64,000 nt of DNA, taken from contig LNAC01000137.1 of assembly GCA_002007465.1 (NCBI GenBank), positions 1,258,350 through 1,322,349 on the forward strand, in the 5' to 3' direction. This document shows positions 27,150-39,819 of this stretch, in pieces. A model generated the notes under the pieces. The model made no database searches. It saw only the letters and a program-made list of their open reading frames with translations, and was not told where the DNA came from. The first letter of the stretch is position 1. Each line of letters starts with the position of its first letter. Source of the DNA: Ailurus styani. Its lineage: Eukaryota > Chordata > Mammalia > Carnivora > Ailuridae. Made by a program: the position numbers and the translations under genes.

Positions 27150-27720
27150 TTATTTACCTATAGCTCTGTTGGGAAAATAGAAGAGTGATGTTCAAGATTT
27201 CAGCTGATCTATAATCAGTAATTCCTATCTAATCAATTAGATGTTGATAGGTTTGTAGAAAATGCTATTAAGAAACCAAACCAAGCTTGTAATCTTTTAA
27301 AAAAAATATTTATCTAGTTTTTATTTGAATTCTGCACAGTCAATTTCATTTTAAAGGTTGTGAATTTAGAAATGCTCGCATTGTTCTGCAGTTTTATTCA
27401 ACTATTGTATGAGTGTGCTTTGCCTTGACACCTATTACGAGCACAGCTGTAATTATATCATCACCAAGAACAGGCTATAATTGCTGAAAATGGAATTTTA
27501 TATTTAGATAAAAGGACTGTCCATTCTTTGTAATGTGTTGCACCAGAGAAAAGTAAGATTTCTTTTAAATTTTTAACGTGTAATTTTAAAAAAGAAATAG
27601 TAGAGAGTTCACTAACTAGCTAAATATGCTATGCTGCAGCTGAATCCTTGGCATATCATTTAAGTGGTACATTTTTAATTAGGGCATTTCCACCACTTTT
27701 AATGTAATTTCTATCATTAA
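27150..27720. promoter_or_regulatory. Candidate intron-7 enhancer, AT-rich with homeodomain sites
   Basis: Unique AT-rich DNA with TAATCAATTA (27230-27239), a paired TAAT/ATTA site with 2-nt spacing of the kind bound by homeodomain dimers. It also has ataatcagtaattcc nearby, and attaatta-like words further on (ttaattagggc near 27676). The position fits the intron-7 enhancer cluster. Not aligned. Confidence 0.45.
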
Positions 27721-28084
27721 ACAGGGGAAAGTTTTATTGTTTTCCCTTGCTGCTTGGAGGGCAAGATGTACACTTGGGCTAGCTGTGTCTCGCCTTGCCT
27801 CTTGCTCCTGAGGCCACAGCCTGTCTGGAGGGAGGACTCTGCCCTCACCCGGCCTCCGGGCCGCTGCAGACTGGGTCCTGGGTCTTGGGTCCAGAGGCTC
27901 CCAAGGGATACCAACAGGGGCTGCGCCCCCCCATCCCAGAAATTTGGCGGTGTGGGGGTGGGGGCCTCTAAGGACGCCTGGGTGGGAATCCACTTGGCCA
28001 GGAATATCATTTATAACCAGGAGACAATAGGCAGCGCCTTCAAAGAGTTCAGGGAATTGTGACAGGATCTAGTGGGATCTTTTC

Positions 28085-28458
28085 AGGAACTTTGAAATGT
28101 TTTAAAACCTCAACTTTCTCCCCCATTTAAACAGGCGGATTCATCGGCACTGGCCACCATATGGGCCCTTGGAGATCTATTGAGATGACCACCAACACTT
28201 GAATAGCGAGGGGCTGCTTTTCAGCGCCGCACAATGCCCGGCGAGTAAGGGAAACTATTAAACTCCTGGGGCAGGAGCGTTGGCAAACTTTCGTGGGCAG
28301 AATTTTGAGGCCACAATGAGCGCAGACAACAAAAGGATTCTCTTGAGGCGTGCAGCGGGCCACATTGTGTTACAAGAAGCCCAGTCAACAGACTTTTCAG
28401 TGAAGTGTGTTAACCCCTCTGCTCTGCTATCATTAATCACTGTCCGAAGAGCAGGCGC
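28085..28458. promoter_or_regulatory. Candidate intron-7 conserved block next to assembly gap
   Basis: Balanced composition with no repeats. Words include atttaaacaggcggattcatc, cattaatcactg (28430-28441) and the E-box-like ccatatggg. It stops at the gap, so its full extent is unknown. Confidence 0.4.
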
Positions 28459-28602
28459 NNNNNNNNNNNNNNNNNNNNNNNNNNNNNNNNNNNNNNNNNN
28501 NNNNNNNNNNNNNNNNNNNNNNNNNNNNNNNNNNNNNNNNNNNNNNNNNNNNNNNNNNNNNNNNNNNNNNNNNNNNNNNNNNNNNNNNNNNNNNNNNNNN
28601 NN
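28459..28602. other. Assembly gap (144 N)
   Basis: A run of N in intron 7, followed by purine-rich sequence (aagttggaggaagaaagaagg), which probably made this part hard to assemble. Confidence 0.99.
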
Positions 28603-30239
28603 GGGAAAAGTTGGAGGAAGAAAGAAGGCTTCAAAGAGACAGAGACCAGAAAGGTATAAGAAGGACAGAAAAAAGTGCTGAGGGGAAAAAGAGGCAAGAG
28701 GGTCTAAGGAGACAGGGAGAGAAAGGAAAAAAGGAAGACAACCAACCGATAGAGAGGTGGGGGGGTGGGGAAGGCTACTTAGCGGAGGGAGATGCTGGAC
28801 TCACGTGTGTGGGCACAAGTGTCTGTACTAATTTACTGCCCCAAGTTTCCAGGTGACTTTCCAAAGTGAAAAGAAAGAAGAGGCCCCCCCGCCCCCCATT
28901 TTCAGATTCAGTGAATGGGGAAGACTTTAGAAATAGCCCCTTTTTGCCAGTTAATTAGAAACTAGGTCTGTGGATTATTCCTTTCGGAAAACACAAAAAT
29001 CTCCCACATCCAACGTTTAGGCACTGGGGTGCTGAGGAGAACACAATCTTATCTCCCCAGGATGGTCACTCGTGCCCACCCCAGTCCTTTCTCTTGGCAT
29101 ATTTGATCTCACCAATTAGACGAAGCTGCCCAGGTTTCCCTCAGGAGACCCCCGCAGACAGCGTTCTCTACTCCGGTTTGCTTCTCTGACATTTTCCTAA
29201 TTTTAAAACTTGGAGATTTGCACGCTCTCCCCCCGCCCCCCAATCTCTCTCTGTCTCGCTGCCTCTCACACAGGAGCGCAGGCGTGGCTCTCACTTGAGA
29301 ACTGACATGTAAGGGGTAGGGGAAGTCAATGGAGATACAGAGCCCTTTGGGCGGGGGAGGCGGAACTAGAGGCCGGTCAGGAGAACCCCGTGACTGCAGG
29401 ATCCCTCCACGACCCGCAGAGCTGGCGTGGCCCCGCTGGAGGTTTGCTCTCGATACTTTCAAAGTAGCAACTGTTCGCAGCCAGGCGCTCAGGAGAGGTC
29501 ACTCTTAGACGGGGCACCCCCCCTTTTTTTCCTTTAGTGGAGTTACCTTCCACTCTTAAAGGTTCTAACAAAATAAAACTAAAAGTTGGATCTCGACTTC
29601 TCCATATGATAAACCTAAGTGGCAGACAATTAAGATATCTTCTTTAAAAGGCGCCCCCTCGGAGCGCGCAAAGAAGGGGCCTTCAATGGGCGCCGTCCAC
29701 CTTCCAGCCTAATCCGTGAGAAGGCGAGTGAAAGCGCCTCCCATTATCCCAGCCCCAGGACCATCTGACGCTGGGGATAGGATTTGTTTCCTGGAAGAAG
29801 GAGAGGAGAGAAAAAAAAAAAAGAAAAAAAAAGACGCTGGGAAATAAAATCATTCCTTAGTTTCTTAGTGTCTTAATCAGTGAGGCGGAAAACAAGCAAG
29901 AAAAGATAGCAACCCGGTTGCGGCACCTTTTCAGCTCTGGAGCGCGGATCAAAACATTGTAGCATCTGTTGAAAGGGGACTGACTAAATCCTATAGAGGG
30001 CCTGGGTATTAGGGGGGTGGGGGTGGGGGGGAGGAGATAAGAAAAAGTGTCTCCGTGATCCCTAAAACCACCAAATCGCTGGAGAACTGGGGCTGGATAG
30101 AGTTGTCTCTTGTTGTCAGCCCACGTCGTCACGATTTTATTCACCGCCGCATGGCGTTGATCAGATGGAAACCATATTTGTCTCCCTCGGAGACCTCACC
30201 TCGCCTTATGCTTTCGGAGTAATGCACTCTTTAAAACCC

Positions 30240-31200
30240 CCAAACGGCTTCCCGGGCCGGGAGAGGGGGCCAAGGAGGGAGGAGGGGCCTCTTAGCCCCG
30301 AAAGGTCTGAGGATTCCCGGGGCGCATCGGCCGAGGCCGTCCCCTGCACCCCGCGCCCCCACGCCCGGGAGCCCGCAGCGGGGGCGGCGGCCGGCGCCCG
30401 CGGTCGCTGCCTGCGAGCGCGTTTCTCGCGGGGGCGGAGGGGGGCTTGGCGGTTGGTGAGTCAAAATTCTGCAGCCGTTCGGCGCCTAAAAGTTAAAAGC
30501 TCCTGACTTAGCGCCACCTCCCGCCGCCACCACCGCCACAGGGTCCTTGCGGGAGGCTCTCCTTTCCCGCCCTCAAGCCTCCCGGGACGAACGGCTGCCC
30601 TAACAGGGCGCCACCTCTGGTGGAAAACAGGCAAAATCGCCGCCCCGGGCTTGTGTCCGACTCGGGAAGCGGGAGGGAGGGTGGACGTCCCCTAGGCCCC
30701 AAGCTAACGTGAGCCCCGGCACCGAGGGGGTGGAGGCTCTGGCCCAGCTCTCCCCGTCCCGGCCACTGCGCCCCGCGCTCCCCCCACGAGTTCTCGGACC
30801 GACCCCGGCCGCCCGACTCGGCGGGGGAGGGGCCCCAAGGACCTCAGGGGGCTGGGGCTGGCGGGGCGGGCGCTGGGGAGTGCCAAGTTCGGGGGCCTCT
30901 CGAGTGCGGCCCGCGTGCGCACGTGGGAGTCCAACAGTGTCCGAGGTCAGGTGCGCGTGTGGTGGTCTAGGCTGCACCGCGCCACTCCCCGCCGTCGGAG
31001 GCGGCAGTGGGCCCGGGCCTGCGGCCTGAGCGGAGGCGGCGCCTGCTCGGGTGTGCCGGGCGCCGCCCGGGAGGCCGCGGGGTCGGGGCCGGATCGGACG
31101 AGCCGGCCAGCGGGGTCGCCCGGGGGAGCCCCGGCCCAGCGCATCAGGAGGCCTCGGCCGGCCCAGCGGCCGCGCTGGGAAACCCAGAGCGAGCGCTTTG
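30240..31200. promoter_or_regulatory. GC-rich CpG island in PAX6 intron 7
   Basis: Very GC- and CpG-rich sequence (ggcggcggccggcgcccgcg type) with many chance ORFs on both strands, including one of 242 codons on the minus strand. None resembles a protein family. It may mark an internal promoter or enhancer. Confidence 0.55.
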
Positions 31201-31490
31201 CTCCCTATCTTCCCAGTGTCCGTCCTATATTGTTTTCTGCTCTTAAAACTGACATGTCTAATTGGCAATTGGTGCCGAATCGTGTCCAGAGGTCTCTTGT
31301 GGAACATTTCTACAGCTGTCTCCTTCAACTAGACGCTTATTCATGTCGCCTTAATGAGAAACAAAACGTTCTCTAATGAGCAATTACAGAGCGACAGGAT
31401 TGTTCCCATAACAAATTCTTGCGAGTGACAGAAGCATCCTTTGTACCAGATATTTCGCATACTGTTACCGATTTTCCCTTCTCTAGCCCT
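31195..31490. promoter_or_regulatory. Candidate strongly conserved intron-7 enhancer
   Basis: A sharp change from GC-rich island to non-repetitive AT-balanced DNA. It contains ctaattggcaattggtgcc (overlapping homeodomain and CCAAT words), cttaatgagaaacaaaacg and ctctaatgagcaattacag. Several TAAT cores appear within 170 nt. It is typical of vertebrate developmental enhancers. Conservation was not tested. Confidence 0.5.
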
Positions 31491-31624
31491 GCTCCGTGGA
31501 GGCGCGGGGCGCCCGGAGCCGGTCCGGGAGCGCACTGACGCGCGGGCAGCCCGGGCAGCGTCCCCGGCCCCGCGCCGCCGCCCCCGGCCCGGAGCCCCCA
31601 GGCCGCGTCGTGCTCCGGGGAGTG

Positions 31625-31730
31625 AGACGCCACGTCCCATTATCCCGCATATTATCTCCTTGTCACAAGGACAACAAATACCGATTAATCTTCGGAGTAA
31701 ACTGTTTCCTATTCTTGACCAAGCTACCTC
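31625..31730. promoter_or_regulatory. Candidate intron-7 element with Sox-like inverted repeat
   Basis: It contains tccttgtcacaagga (31657-31671), a perfect inverted repeat with 6-nt arms and a TCA spacer, then acaacaaataccgattaatc. Opposed ACAAGG/CCTTGT half-sites resemble a SOX dimer site. Inference. Confidence 0.4.
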
Positions 31731-32084
31731 GGGGTGTGTAGGGGAGGGGAAAGCCAACCGGCCCCACCCCACCCCCATCTGCTCCTCTTCCTCCATTCCT
31801 TCTCTTAGATCCTGCGACAGTCCAGATTCCTTCTCCCCTCCCAGCACACCCCCCCCCGCCCCCAGCCAGCGGCCTGGGACACCCCGAAGGCCGGCTCACT
31901 GTAGCCTCACCCCACCCTTCTGTGCAGTCGCCACCCACAGAGGGTGAGAACTGGGGGCCCAGAGAAGCGGAGGGAATCCGACCAGAGATGATGGGGTTGT
32001 GGGAGTTGAGAGCCCACCACTTCCAATGCCCTATCCTGTACTCCGCCCAGCAGCTCGCGGCTTGCCCTTTCATGCGCACCCTGC

Positions 32085-32230
32085 TCATAGTCACATAATT
32101 TGTCAATTATGGCAAAAAGCAAAACGATACAATTATGTTTACCTCGCAGTCTGTCAGTGTGTTAACTTGTCACACTTCTACAGCAAGGGGGCTCTCCGTG
32201 CATTTTAATGGCAAATTTGAATAGGGCACC
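32085..32230. promoter_or_regulatory. Candidate conserved element close to exon 7
   Basis: The words acataatttgtcaattatgg, acaattatgtttacc (forkhead-like), tgtgttaacttgtcac and gcattttaatggcaaatttg are packed into about 145 nt. It lies about 300 nt from exon 7. Confidence 0.45.
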
Positions 32231-32484
32231 ACACAGCTAACTCTTACACACGCACATATCCCTGCCCAGACCATACACGCGGGCACGGACCAGCCGCAGT
32301 CTCACTATTCCTGACATCCACGACCCTCGAATTCGAAGGCCAATGAGATAGTTCAACAAATACTACCCTTTTACAGGGCAAGTCGGTGTGTCCCAAGGCT
32401 TCAAAGAGTCTCTCCACTACCTTCTTGCAGCACAGAAGCGAGGAGAGGGAGAAACTGGGAAAGAAGATGGGCACGGGGTGCCTA

Positions 32485-33684
<1,200 letters not shown>

Positions 33685-33748
33685 TTATTAATAATTTCAA
33701 GACAAAAATAAAATTGTTTAAGTATGCATTAAACAATGACAAGCTTAC

Positions 33749-33790
33749 GTTTTGATTGTCCAGCACTTGGACTTTTGCATCTGCATGGGT
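33749..33790 (-). CDS. PAX6: PAX6 alternative exon 5a (14 residues)
   Basis: 42 nt encoding THADAKVQVLDNQN, inserted after Gln47. It disrupts the N-terminal half of the paired domain and switches DNA recognition to the RED subdomain (established knowledge). Acceptor TTATAG (weak pyrimidine tract), donor AAC|GTAAGC. The intron to exon 6 is only 94 nt. The weak acceptor fits optional use. It gives the 436-residue form. Confidence 0.97.
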
Positions 33791-35196
<1,406 letters not shown>

Positions 35197-35799
35197 TCAC
35201 GGCAAAACGTGGGTTCTGCAGAACCCACACTCCATCTCCAAGGTCTCTGCATTGTTGGAACTGTGATAGCAAATCCTACAGCTCTTCAGCGTCCCCTTGG
35301 ACTCCAGAGTCCAGAAACGTTGGCTGGCACACTCCAAACTTTGGCAAAGCCACAATCACCAGAGTTGGAAAAAAATTACATGTACATATATTACGTTACA
35401 TTACACATATACATGAAGACATGGGAAGGGAGGAGGGAAGAACCAGAGCAGCAAATCTGCGGCTGGTGAACCCCGACCTGCGCATCCAGTACAGAGCCCC
35501 GGATCGGCTCCGAACAGAAAGAAGCCTGGCTTGCAGCACTGGGGCCGAGAGCCTGGAGTCCGTTCACACCGGCCACAGCTCGCTTTACTTCCGCTGCTCA
35601 ATTCGGCCTTCCACGCAGCCAAGCGCAGATATTAGCAAAAAGCGAAAAGAACAAGAAAGGAGCACAGCACAGTGTCTTCTCTCCCTCCTTTATCTTGTTA
35701 CTCTCACAACCTCACCCCCATTGTCTAATCTTAGAGAATAGAGAAAGGGAGTTAGCACCTCTCAGTAGCCCCCTCCCCAGTAACCACAGGCACACAAAT

Positions 35800-36260
35800 A
35801 AAGCCAATTGCCAATTTCCACTTCCTTAAAAATCTCCAACCTGCAGCCCCGACTCTAGAGAGAAGCCCTTCCAGGAGAAGACGTGGCTCCCTGCTCAGCT
35901 TCCTGCTCTCTCCTCTCCTCTTCTCTCTTCTCCTTGGAGCCTCTGATAAATTGACTCCAGGAGCCTGAGCTTCTTAGCAATAAATAAGCTCCAAATATAG
36001 AAGAGGGGGGAAAATATGATGAGCCTCTCTGACATTTGTCTTTAAAATAAAACTAGCTGCACGTCAAGTTTGAGCTTAATTTCTGGAAATAGGCGGAAGT
36101 CGCTCCGGATCATGCATGGAAGGCTAATTGAAAAGATCAGTCGGGGCGCTTGTGGCAGCCTTGTCACTTTGTGACAGTGCTCCGCTCCGGGAAATTGCAT
36201 CGTCACGACAAACGGGACCGTGATAAAACGACCCTTTCCGTCCCTATTTGTAGATCACTC
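35800..36260. promoter_or_regulatory. Candidate neuroretina / alpha-promoter regulatory block
   Basis: Unique sequence with agcaataaataagctcc, aaaatatgatgagcc, gcaggaagtcgctccgg-type words, ctaattgaaaag, and the inverted repeat tgtcactttgtgaca (36162-36176), a pair of TGACA half-sites. Its position in intron 4, just 3' (on the PAX6 strand) of a CpG island, fits the known retina enhancer and internal promoter region. Not aligned. Confidence 0.45.
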
Positions 36261-36289
36261 AGACGAGATTGAACTGCACTCGTTTCCCC

Positions 36290-37620
36290 TTCGAGGGGAG
36301 CCGCGTTTGCAGGGTAGCCGAAGGCTTGGGGCGGAGGGGGGGCCCTCACCGTCGGGGGCGGGGGCAGAGCCTCAACTCGATGAGAAGTGACAGGCGTTTG
36401 GGGGATCTGGGCTCCGGCCGGGCCCAGCGCGAGCGGGGACATCTCGGGGACACCGCTTCTCCAACAGAGCGAGGCCTAGTCCCGGCTTCCGGTTTCTGCT
36501 AAGTTCCCTTTATTGCCTTCCTTTTCCTCGCAAGACCAATCTACTGCTTTAGCTGCAGAGCCTTCCCTTTGGGCGAAGGGAGCCTTCCCGGAAAGAGAAA
36601 GGCTGTCCCAGAGAGAGACCGAGAAAGACTTTCCAAACTTGACGCGCAGCCTGGCCATTCCCAATCTATGATTGCCAAGGTGTGTGAGGCCGCCAAATCC
36701 TGGCCTCCCCTCCTTCTGCCCCCTCCCCCATTGCAAAAAATAACGTGCCCGCCACCTCCGCAGCGGCCGTCGGCGGGTGCTCGCCCGGGAGACGCCAGGG
36801 CCAGGTTGCCTCTGCCAGCGTCGAAAAGGCAGCGAGGAAGCGCCGCTCTAAGTTCCCCTTCAGAGGTTAAGCCGCAATCATTGTGTCCCTTCCCTAGGGA
36901 CGGCGGGCGCTCTCGCCCAGTGGCGATGATTATGCGCCTAGAATTCGACCGCGAAGCATCTAATAGGAAAACATATGGTGTCAATTTGGATGCTCTGCGC
37001 CTCGCGCACACCCGGGAGCGCNGGGGCGAGCGCTCGGCGCTGTGCGCCGGGCCGGGACCCGCCCGAGAGCCCGTGCAGGGGAGCCGGAGCCGCCGGGGGA
37101 GAGCCCAGCAGCCAGGAGAGGTGGGCGGACGCCCTGCCTCGCCGGCGAGGCTCCCTCCCGGGCCTGGCGGCTTCTGCACCACTGGCCCGCCTCACAGCTC
37201 GCCGCCTTCGAGTCCCCGCGCGCGCCTCGAGCCCCCCAGCCGCGGAAGCCCCTGGGGCGGCTAGCGCTTCCGGGACACACGGATCGGGCGTTGGAGACCC
37301 TCCGAAGCCTGCGGTTCGGCAAGGGAAGGTGGCTGGAAGACAGACCTTCCCGCACTCCCACCACGGCCGAGCCCTGACCCCGCGTCCGGACTCTGCGCCT
37401 CACAACCCAGGCCCAGCTTCACGGGTCTCCAGGGTCTCCAGGCTCCCAGGCCCGGGCTCCGCACTAGCCCTGCCGCATGCCAGCACTCCCGGACTGAGCA
37501 GGAAGGTGGGCAGGGGCCCAAGGGGCCTGGGCACACAGGGGACGGCAGACACAGGAGCCGGGATTCAAAAGCACTGCGGGCCTGGACCGATCAGAACAGC
37601 CCGCAAAGCTACCAGGACAG
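36290..37620. promoter_or_regulatory. CpG island in PAX6 intron 4
   Basis: GC- and CpG-rich sequence with one ambiguous base at 37022. Long chance ORFs cross it on both strands. It may correspond to the internal (alpha) promoter area. No protein family is recognised. Confidence 0.5.
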
Positions 37621-37938
37621 GGCTTCTCCAGCTCCAAGGCTCGCACCCACTCTCTTCCCAGACCCAGTAAACCTGCTCTGGCCAGTAACCACCCCAGGGT
37701 TCCAGTTTACCCCCCCCCATCACCACCATCATCGCAGGCCAGGGTGCCCCGCTCCTTTTGCCTTCTAGGCCCAAAGCCGGGGTGGGGAGGGGAGGAGCTG
37801 TCCTGAGAGTGACTGGGGGAGGGGAGATCCCCCCCCCCCGCCCGGATGGCGGAGACGTTCAGTCTTGGCTAAACCCAAAGGGGCCTCCTTCTCCTCGCGC
37901 AACTAGGAGAAGCCTCCGCCCCGCCCTGTTCAGCCCAG

Positions 37939-37939
<1 letters not shown>

Positions 37940-37977
<38 letters not shown>
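37940..37977. repeat. (CT)n microsatellite in PAX6 intron 4
   Basis: About 19 CT units, about 330 nt from exon 4. Confidence 0.95.
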
Positions 37978-37979
<2 letters not shown>

Positions 37980-38307
37980 GGTCAGAGCCCGGGCAGGGGC
38001 GGGGAGGGGGTGTGAGTTACAGGATTTGGGGGGGATGGGGTTTCTCTACCTCAGCTTCGCAAACTCTAGGAGGCTGTTCAGAAGAGCCCACCCCTGTTCT
38101 TCCAGGAACGAGAACAGCAGAGCGAACGTCCTCCCCTCTCCGGTTGCCGAGAGCGAAGGGGGCCGCAGCTGCCTCAGGGCCCCGGGCCTCTTCCCTCGCG
38201 CCAGACAGGCCTGGCCAGCGTGGACACCGCAAACCTCTGCGCCCTCCCCTGACCCGCTGGCCCGAGTGTCCCCAGCCCAAAGTCTGAGAAAGACCAGAGG
38301 CACTTAC

Positions 38308-38317
38308 TGTTCTGCAT
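38308..38317 (-). CDS. PAX6: PAX6 start codon segment in exon 4 (residues 1-4, MQN and part of S)
   Basis: ATGCAGAACA on the minus strand with donor GTAAGT. The ATG at 38317 is preceded by CAGC, giving a reasonable context. The whole exon 4 is 38308-38368 (61 nt), with acceptor AACAG and 51 nt of 5'UTR. The exon length equals that remembered for human. Confidence 0.97.
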
Positions 38318-38368
38318 GCTGGCGCTGGCTGGGGGCCGCGGGATCCCACAGGGTTCGAATAGGGGGCT
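38318..38368 (-). other. PAX6: PAX6 5'UTR part of exon 4
   Basis: Noncoding part of exon 4, from AGCCCCCTATTCG to CAGCGCCAGC before the ATG. It is in frame with and inside the exon 3 upstream ORF (see findings). Confidence 0.93.
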
Positions 38369-38735
38369 CTGTTAGCAAGAATATAGGCGTTAATCCTGGA
38401 CCCACGCCAGGTAGGCCTAACGCCCAACAGAGGACGACCTGCAGCCTGGACAGGAGAATGCCCCTTCTTGAGGAAATGATCCACTCAATTGCTTGGGGCC
38501 ATAGGAGGGGCATCTCCCTCTGCCCTACAGGGCATGCAAAATCTACCTTTTGGGCTACAAATAAAATACTCCAATATTCCCAAATTGTTTTCCCCAAACC
38601 CCTTAGAAGTTCACTCTTGAATCAGGAGAAATGACCCAATTTTGATTTTTTTGTCTTCTTCCATGTGAACAACAATGAAGAAGTACTCTGACTCTTTCAG
38701 GTTTTGGAGCCCAATGCAGCTACTGCAGAACTTGC
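38369..38735 (-). other. PAX6: PAX6 intron 3, with a GC donor
   Basis: A 367-nt intron with donor TTCAG|GCAAGT and acceptor AACAG. The rest of the donor matches consensus perfectly, as is usual for GC-AG introns. Confidence 0.88.
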
Positions 38736-38812
38736 CTGAAATCTGGGATGTCTGTCCACTCTTACAATAAAAGGTCTCACACATCTGCACGCCCCTAGTT
38801 AAAGTCTTCCCC
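38736..38812 (-). other. PAX6: PAX6 noncoding exon 3 (77 nt)
   Basis: GGGGAAGACTTTAACTAGGG to CATCCCAGATTTCAG. Acceptor GTCTTAG. The sequence and 77-nt length match human PAX6 exon 3 as I remember it. It contains the TAA that ends the exon 2 uORF and an ATG (38782-38784) that opens a longer upstream ORF. Confidence 0.92.
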
Positions 38813-39819
38813 CTAAGACAAAACAAAAGGAGAGAAAAGTATGTCAAACTTGGCTCAAAAGCAGAGGCCCATGAGCTCTCAGAGCCACACTCTCAGAAAA
38901 ACAAAACAAAACAAAACAAAACATGCATCTAGGGCTCAAACTGCCATAAAACCCTAAATCTCAGAGTCACAACCACATTTCCAGCTGCTTCTCTTGCAGA
39001 AGTCCCCACCTTTCAAAAGTGGCTGCTCTGCTCTTGGGAGAACTGGAGAATCTGACAAGTCAGGGAACCATTTTGCAAAAACAGCAAGAACCAGTTCAAG
39101 GGAAAGGGGAGAAGGAGAGACATAGTGGCGTTAGGAATAGAGGCCACAGACTAATACCTGAAGTTTGGAGGGGAGGGGAGGAGGGTCTCTAAACTTCAGG
39201 GTGCCTGCGGGTACAGTCTGGGCAGCGCAGAAGGACTGCAGAGCCCATACTCCTTCCTCAAGGAATTTTACCACCCGAGTCCCCTCCAGGCCCCCAGCAC
39301 CCAGCTCTGGTTACCCCTTTCTCTTCCGCTGTCTCCCTCACAGCTTCCCAGCCAGGCCCCCACTCCACCTACCCCCCAGCCTTTCTGGGACTTTGAAAGT
39401 AGCGAGCCCGACTTTTCCCCCCCAAACCTCACTTATTGTGATTAACTTCTCTTTTGGCGTTTAGATCTTCCCCCCTTTTACTGTACTGTGACACACGCTG
39501 TCCACCTCGCCTCGCTGCTTTAAAAAGCACGAACAGGGGGGGGTGAGCGTGGTCGACAAAGCCGACAGACAGCGAACAACGGCTTCTATTCTCCAGCTCT
39601 CCCCAAACCCAAAGAGCAAAACCGAGTCTCCCAAACCAGCAACACAGCTTCCGACCAAATGTACCGACAACCCACCAACTCACAAAGGAAACAGAGGGGC
39701 ACTTCTAGCTTTGTAAGTGCTGACCCAGCTCGGGTCCCCCAAGGTTTGCCCTCCACCAGCCCCTCCCTGCCTTGCCCAAAAAAGAAGGTGGGGGGGGAAT
39801 AGAAAAGTAATTTCTTGTT

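Noticed and set aside
30600..31328. 242-codon minus-strand ORF inside PAX6 intron 7
   Set aside because: Composition-driven (Pro/Arg/Ala-rich), overlapped by open frames on the other strand, with no family resemblance.
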